From JAUPTX01 sp964550665 (lineage in GTDB: Bacteria > Patescibacteriota > Minisyncoccia > Phycocordibacterales > CSBR16-119), in assembly GCA_964550665.1 (NCBI GenBank), contig CAZJZW010000029.1:1-5362 (forward strand): 5,362 nucleotides of DNA, written 5' to 3'. The notes under the pieces were generated by a model. The model ran no database searches. It was given only the letters and a program-made list of their open reading frames with translations, and was not told the origin of the DNA. Positions 4,597 to 5,362 of this stretch are shown here, piece after piece; position 1 is the first letter of the stretch, and every line of letters starts with the position of its first letter. The position numbers were made by a program, and so were the translations under genes.

Positions 4597-4725
4597 AGAA
4601 AAATGTTGACATGGCTAGACACTAGGTGTCATCATGTCGTCCTACCCACGGGGTGTTGTGGTTTGGTGGTCCATTACCACGTGGTACAAGGGGCCCAGCG
4701 CGAAAGCGCTGGGCTCTAGTTTTTT
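4597..4725 (+). ncRNA. Small structured RNA A
   Basis: About 125 nt bounded by a near-consensus promoter and an intrinsic terminator, with no Shine-Dalgarno. The first hairpin is two-tiered: GACATG (4608-4613) / CATGTC (4633-4638) around GACAC (4618-4622) / GTGTC (4626-4630). Next is a small ACCC/GGGT hairpin (4644-4654). Then GTGGT occurs three times (4658, 4666, 4681) with a single complement ACCAC (4676-4680); TACCACGTGGTA (4675-4686) is itself a palindrome. Mutually exclusive pairings are therefore possible just before the terminator. It does not match any RNA class I recognise. It resembles the RNA just downstream in layout. A frame of 38 codons from ATG 4603 runs into the terminator and is probably chance. 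Confidence 0.6.
4690..4725 (+). terminator. Intrinsic terminator of small RNA A
   Basis: GCCCAGCGC (4693-4701), GAAA loop and GCGCTGGGC (4706-4714), extended to 12 bp by GGG/TCT with G-U pairs, then AG and six Ts (4720-4725). Confidence 0.9.
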
Positions 4726-4733
4726 AGACTCAC

Positions 4734-4757
4734 TTGACTAAATAAGAGAAATATAAT
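4734..4757 (+). promoter_or_regulatory. Promoter region of the second small RNA
   Basis: A consensus TATAAT at 4752-4757, with TTGACT at 4734-4739 only 12 bp upstream, too close for a standard pair. TACTTT (4757-4762) would give a 17-bp spacing but is a poor -10. It directly follows the terminator of RNA A. A promoter here is likely; which elements are used is unclear. Confidence 0.5.
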
Positions 4758-4763
4758 ACTTTG

Positions 4764-4943
4764 TAGATAAGTGTTGGTTCTCTCTGAGCTTCTCTGACCT
4801 CATCTCGTCTGCTGAGTTTAGGGTTGCAAGGAGGTTTGTGTGACAGCATTGCAAGTGGTGTCACATGTGTACTACGGTTCTGTGGTGGTACCGTAGCGAT
4901 GGTGGGACCCACGGCGCGCATTGCGTCGTGGGTCTACTTTTTT
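4764..4943 (+). ncRNA. Small structured RNA B
   Basis: About 180 nt from just after TATAAT at 4752 to a strong terminator. The 5' part is pyrimidine-rich and looks unstructured (TTCTCTCTGAGCTTCTCTGACC region). The middle carries AAGGAGGT (4828-4835), a perfect Shine-Dalgarno. Two stable hairpins follow: TGTGACA/TGTCACA (4839-4845, 4859-4865) with a 13-nt loop, and CTACGGT/ACCGTAG (4872-4878, 4890-4896) exposing TCTGTGGTGGT. A GTG at 4840 is five bases from AGGAGG and opens an 18-codon frame (VTALQVVSHVYYGSVVVP, stop 4894-4896). So it may be a non-coding RNA, a tiny-peptide mRNA, or an RNA that displays a Shine-Dalgarno. GGTGGTACCG recalls the T-box antiterminator motif, but no T-box stem I is evident and no aminoacyl-tRNA synthetase gene follows. 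Confidence 0.55.
4906..4943 (+). terminator. Intrinsic terminator of small RNA B
   Basis: GACCCACG (4906-4913) pairs with CGTGGGTC (4927-4934), continued by GCGC/GCGT to a 12-bp stem with loop GCATT, then TAC and six Ts (4938-4943). Confidence 0.9.
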
Positions 4944-4944
4944 C

Positions 4945-4973
4945 TAGACAACATTATCGAGTTACAGTAGAAT
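4945..4973 (+). promoter_or_regulatory. Promoter ahead of the tRNA-Leu fragment and GIY-YIG gene
   Basis: TAGACA (4945-4950, 5/6 to consensus), a 17-bp spacer, and TAGAAT (4968-4973, 5/6). The predicted start near 4980 is three or four bases before the tRNA-Leu 5' fragment, exactly where a tRNA promoter should be. It is therefore probably the ancestral tRNA-Leu promoter, now separated from the intact tRNA by the GIY-YIG gene. Confidence 0.7.
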
Positions 4974-4983
4974 TCAGTGTATA

Positions 4984-5026
4984 CCGGAATGGCGGAACCT
5001 GCCTGCCGGCAGGCAGGTTGGTAGAC
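4984..5026 (+). pseudogene. 5' fragment of tRNA-Leu split by a palindrome
   Basis: CCGGAATGGCGGAA (4984-4997) and TTGGTAGAC (5018-5026) together equal bases 5280-5302 of the intact tRNA-Leu, 23 of 23. They are interrupted after tRNA base 15, at the start of the D loop, by a 20-bp palindrome. Similarity stops after TTGGTAGAC, so the anticodon, T arm and 3' acceptor are absent and it cannot make a tRNA. The first acceptor base also differs (A in place of G). Confidence 0.88.
4998..5017. repeat. 20-bp perfect GC-rich palindrome inserted in the tRNA-Leu fragment
   Basis: CCTGCCTGCC followed directly by its reverse complement GGCAGGCAGG, with no loop. It is 80% GC in AT-rich surroundings and sits precisely between bases 15 and 16 of the tRNA-Leu copy with no target-site duplication visible. 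From memory, CCTGCCTGC-type palindromes recur in CPR genome assemblies, which would make this one copy of a dispersed REP-like repeat; that is unverified here. Confidence 0.85.
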
Positions 5027-5040
5027 AAGTATATATAACC

Positions 5041-5274
5041 ATGTTCACAGTTTATTCAATATCAAGTACAAAAAGGAAGTATATTTACGTTGGTCTTACT
5101 TCTGATTTGCATAGAAGACTCGAAGAACACAACAATGGAAAAAATAAAACCACTAAACTGTATAGACCATTTGGCTTGATTTACAAAAAGGTTTATAGTA
5201 CAAGACAAGAGGCCAGAGACTTTAAAAAATACTTAAAATCTGGCATAGGTAAGGAATTTTTGAAGTCATTATAA
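5041..5274 (+). CDS. GIY-YIG domain endonuclease, single-domain
   Basis: A 77-residue protein made of one GIY-YIG nuclease domain of the UPF0213/YhbQ-like compact type. VYSI (4-7) stands for GIY and YIYVGLT (14-20) for YIG, followed by SDLHRRLEEHNNGK (21-34) with the catalytic arginine R25/R26 and H30. Then come the strand FGLIYKKVY (44-52) and helix TRQEARDFKKYLKSGIG with E57, the expected metal-binding glutamate, and GKEFLK. The family cuts DNA; compact members are found as stand-alone and as homing-type nucleases. There is no separate DNA-binding domain. It starts 14 bp after the tRNA-Leu fragment, ends 4 bp before the intact tRNA-Leu, and lacks a Shine-Dalgarno. All six arginine codons are AGA/AGG, unlike the core genes. 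Position suggests a mobile gene at a tRNA target, though a housekeeping role is possible. Confidence 0.88.
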   Translation: MFTVYSISSTKRKYIYVGLTSDLHRRLEEHNNGKNKTTKLYRPFGLIYKKVYSTRQEARDFKKYLKSGIGKEFLKSL

Positions 5275-5278
5275 ATTT

Positions 5279-5360
5279 GCCGGAATGGCGGAATTGGTAG
5301 ACGCGCACGACTCAAAATCGTGTATCGTAAGATGTGAGAGTTCGATTCTCTCTTCCGGCA
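5279..5360 (+). tRNA. tRNA-Leu(CAA)
   Basis: An 82-nt class II tRNA. The acceptor is GCCGGAA/TTCCGGC with discriminator A, the anticodon stem CACGA/TCGTG around loop CTCAAAA (anticodon CAA at 5313-5315), the long variable arm has an ATC-GTAA-GAT stem, and the T arm is GAGAG-TTCGATT-CTCTC. The window ends in CA, so whether CCA is encoded cannot be seen fully, but the bases after the discriminator start CA, not CC. A36-A37-A38 make it a MiaA substrate. No promoter lies in the 4 bp before it, so it probably depends on the promoter at 4945-4973 through the GIY-YIG gene. Confidence 0.96.
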
Positions 5361-5362
5361 CA

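Noticed and set aside
4603..4719. 38-codon frame in small RNA A
   Set aside because: It has no Shine-Dalgarno, would be almost leaderless, and its stop lies inside the terminator stem tail, so it is probably chance.
4734..4757. TTGACT and TATAAT as a standard promoter pair for RNA B
   Set aside because: The spacing is only 12 bp, too short for normal sigma-70 recognition; only the -10 is kept as supported.
4730..4921. 63-codon minus-strand frame
   Set aside because: It is antisense to small RNA B, including its hairpins and part of the terminator.
4881..4943. T-box riboswitch (GGTGGTACCG next to a terminator)
   Set aside because: The motif lies in a stable hairpin, no stem I or specifier loop is visible, and no amino-acid gene follows the terminator.
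1..5362. CRISPR array or complete insertion sequence
   Set aside because: No regularly spaced direct repeats and no transposase gene were seen; the only mobile-type protein is the GIY-YIG nuclease.

Overview
The window looks like an AT-rich, gene-dense genome of a Patescibacteria/CPR bacterium, most likely Parcubacteria-like. This is inferred from several things together: none of the three tRNA genes encodes CCA, most genes lack a clear Shine-Dalgarno, short A/T-flanked hairpin terminators are used, intergenic spaces are short, and a small family-unknown membrane protein follows rlmB. No 16S rRNA or marker phylogeny is present, so the placement is an inference. A run of 100 Ns (3394-3493) marks a scaffold gap that hides the 5' end of miaA and the 5' start of a large RNA.

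Layout. 1-440: the 3' end of a plus-strand gene (possibly a Clp-type ATPase) and its terminator, then a minus-strand tRNA-Tyr(GTA) with its own terminator and promoter; the last 13 nt of the tRNA locus are repeated 189 bp away. 501-1902: rlmB (23S rRNA 2'-O-methyltransferase), a small three-helix membrane protein, then ribosomal protein L33 from its own promoter. 1933-2600: hairpin-rich intergenic DNA, tRNA-Trp(CCA), and a HEPN-like protein gene starting 5 bp after it. 2587-3393: miaA on the minus strand, cut by the gap. 3494-3911: a long structured RNA with paired ends and a strong terminator. 3957-4538: ahpC from an extended -10 promoter. 4563-4943: two short, tandem, separately terminated structured RNAs. 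4945-5360: a promoter, a 5' fragment of tRNA-Leu interrupted by a 20-bp perfect palindrome, a GIY-YIG endonuclease gene, and an intact tRNA-Leu(CAA).

How it works together. Most housekeeping genes here serve translation: RlmB and L33 belong to the 50S subunit, and MiaA prenylates A37 of tRNAs reading UNN codons. All three tRNAs in the window (Tyr-GTA, Trp-CCA, Leu-CAA) carry A36-A37-A38, the MiaA recognition signature. The accessory layer is tied to tRNA genes: a GIY-YIG gene between a partial and a complete tRNA-Leu, a HEPN-like gene abutting tRNA-Trp, and a repeated tRNA-Tyr tail. The two accessory genes use only AGA/AGG for arginine (14 of 14), whereas rlmB, the membrane protein, L33 and ahpC mostly use CGN. 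The most novel material is the ~418-nt RNA at 3494-3911, the RNA pair at 4597-4943, and the tRNA-Leu/GIY-YIG cassette.
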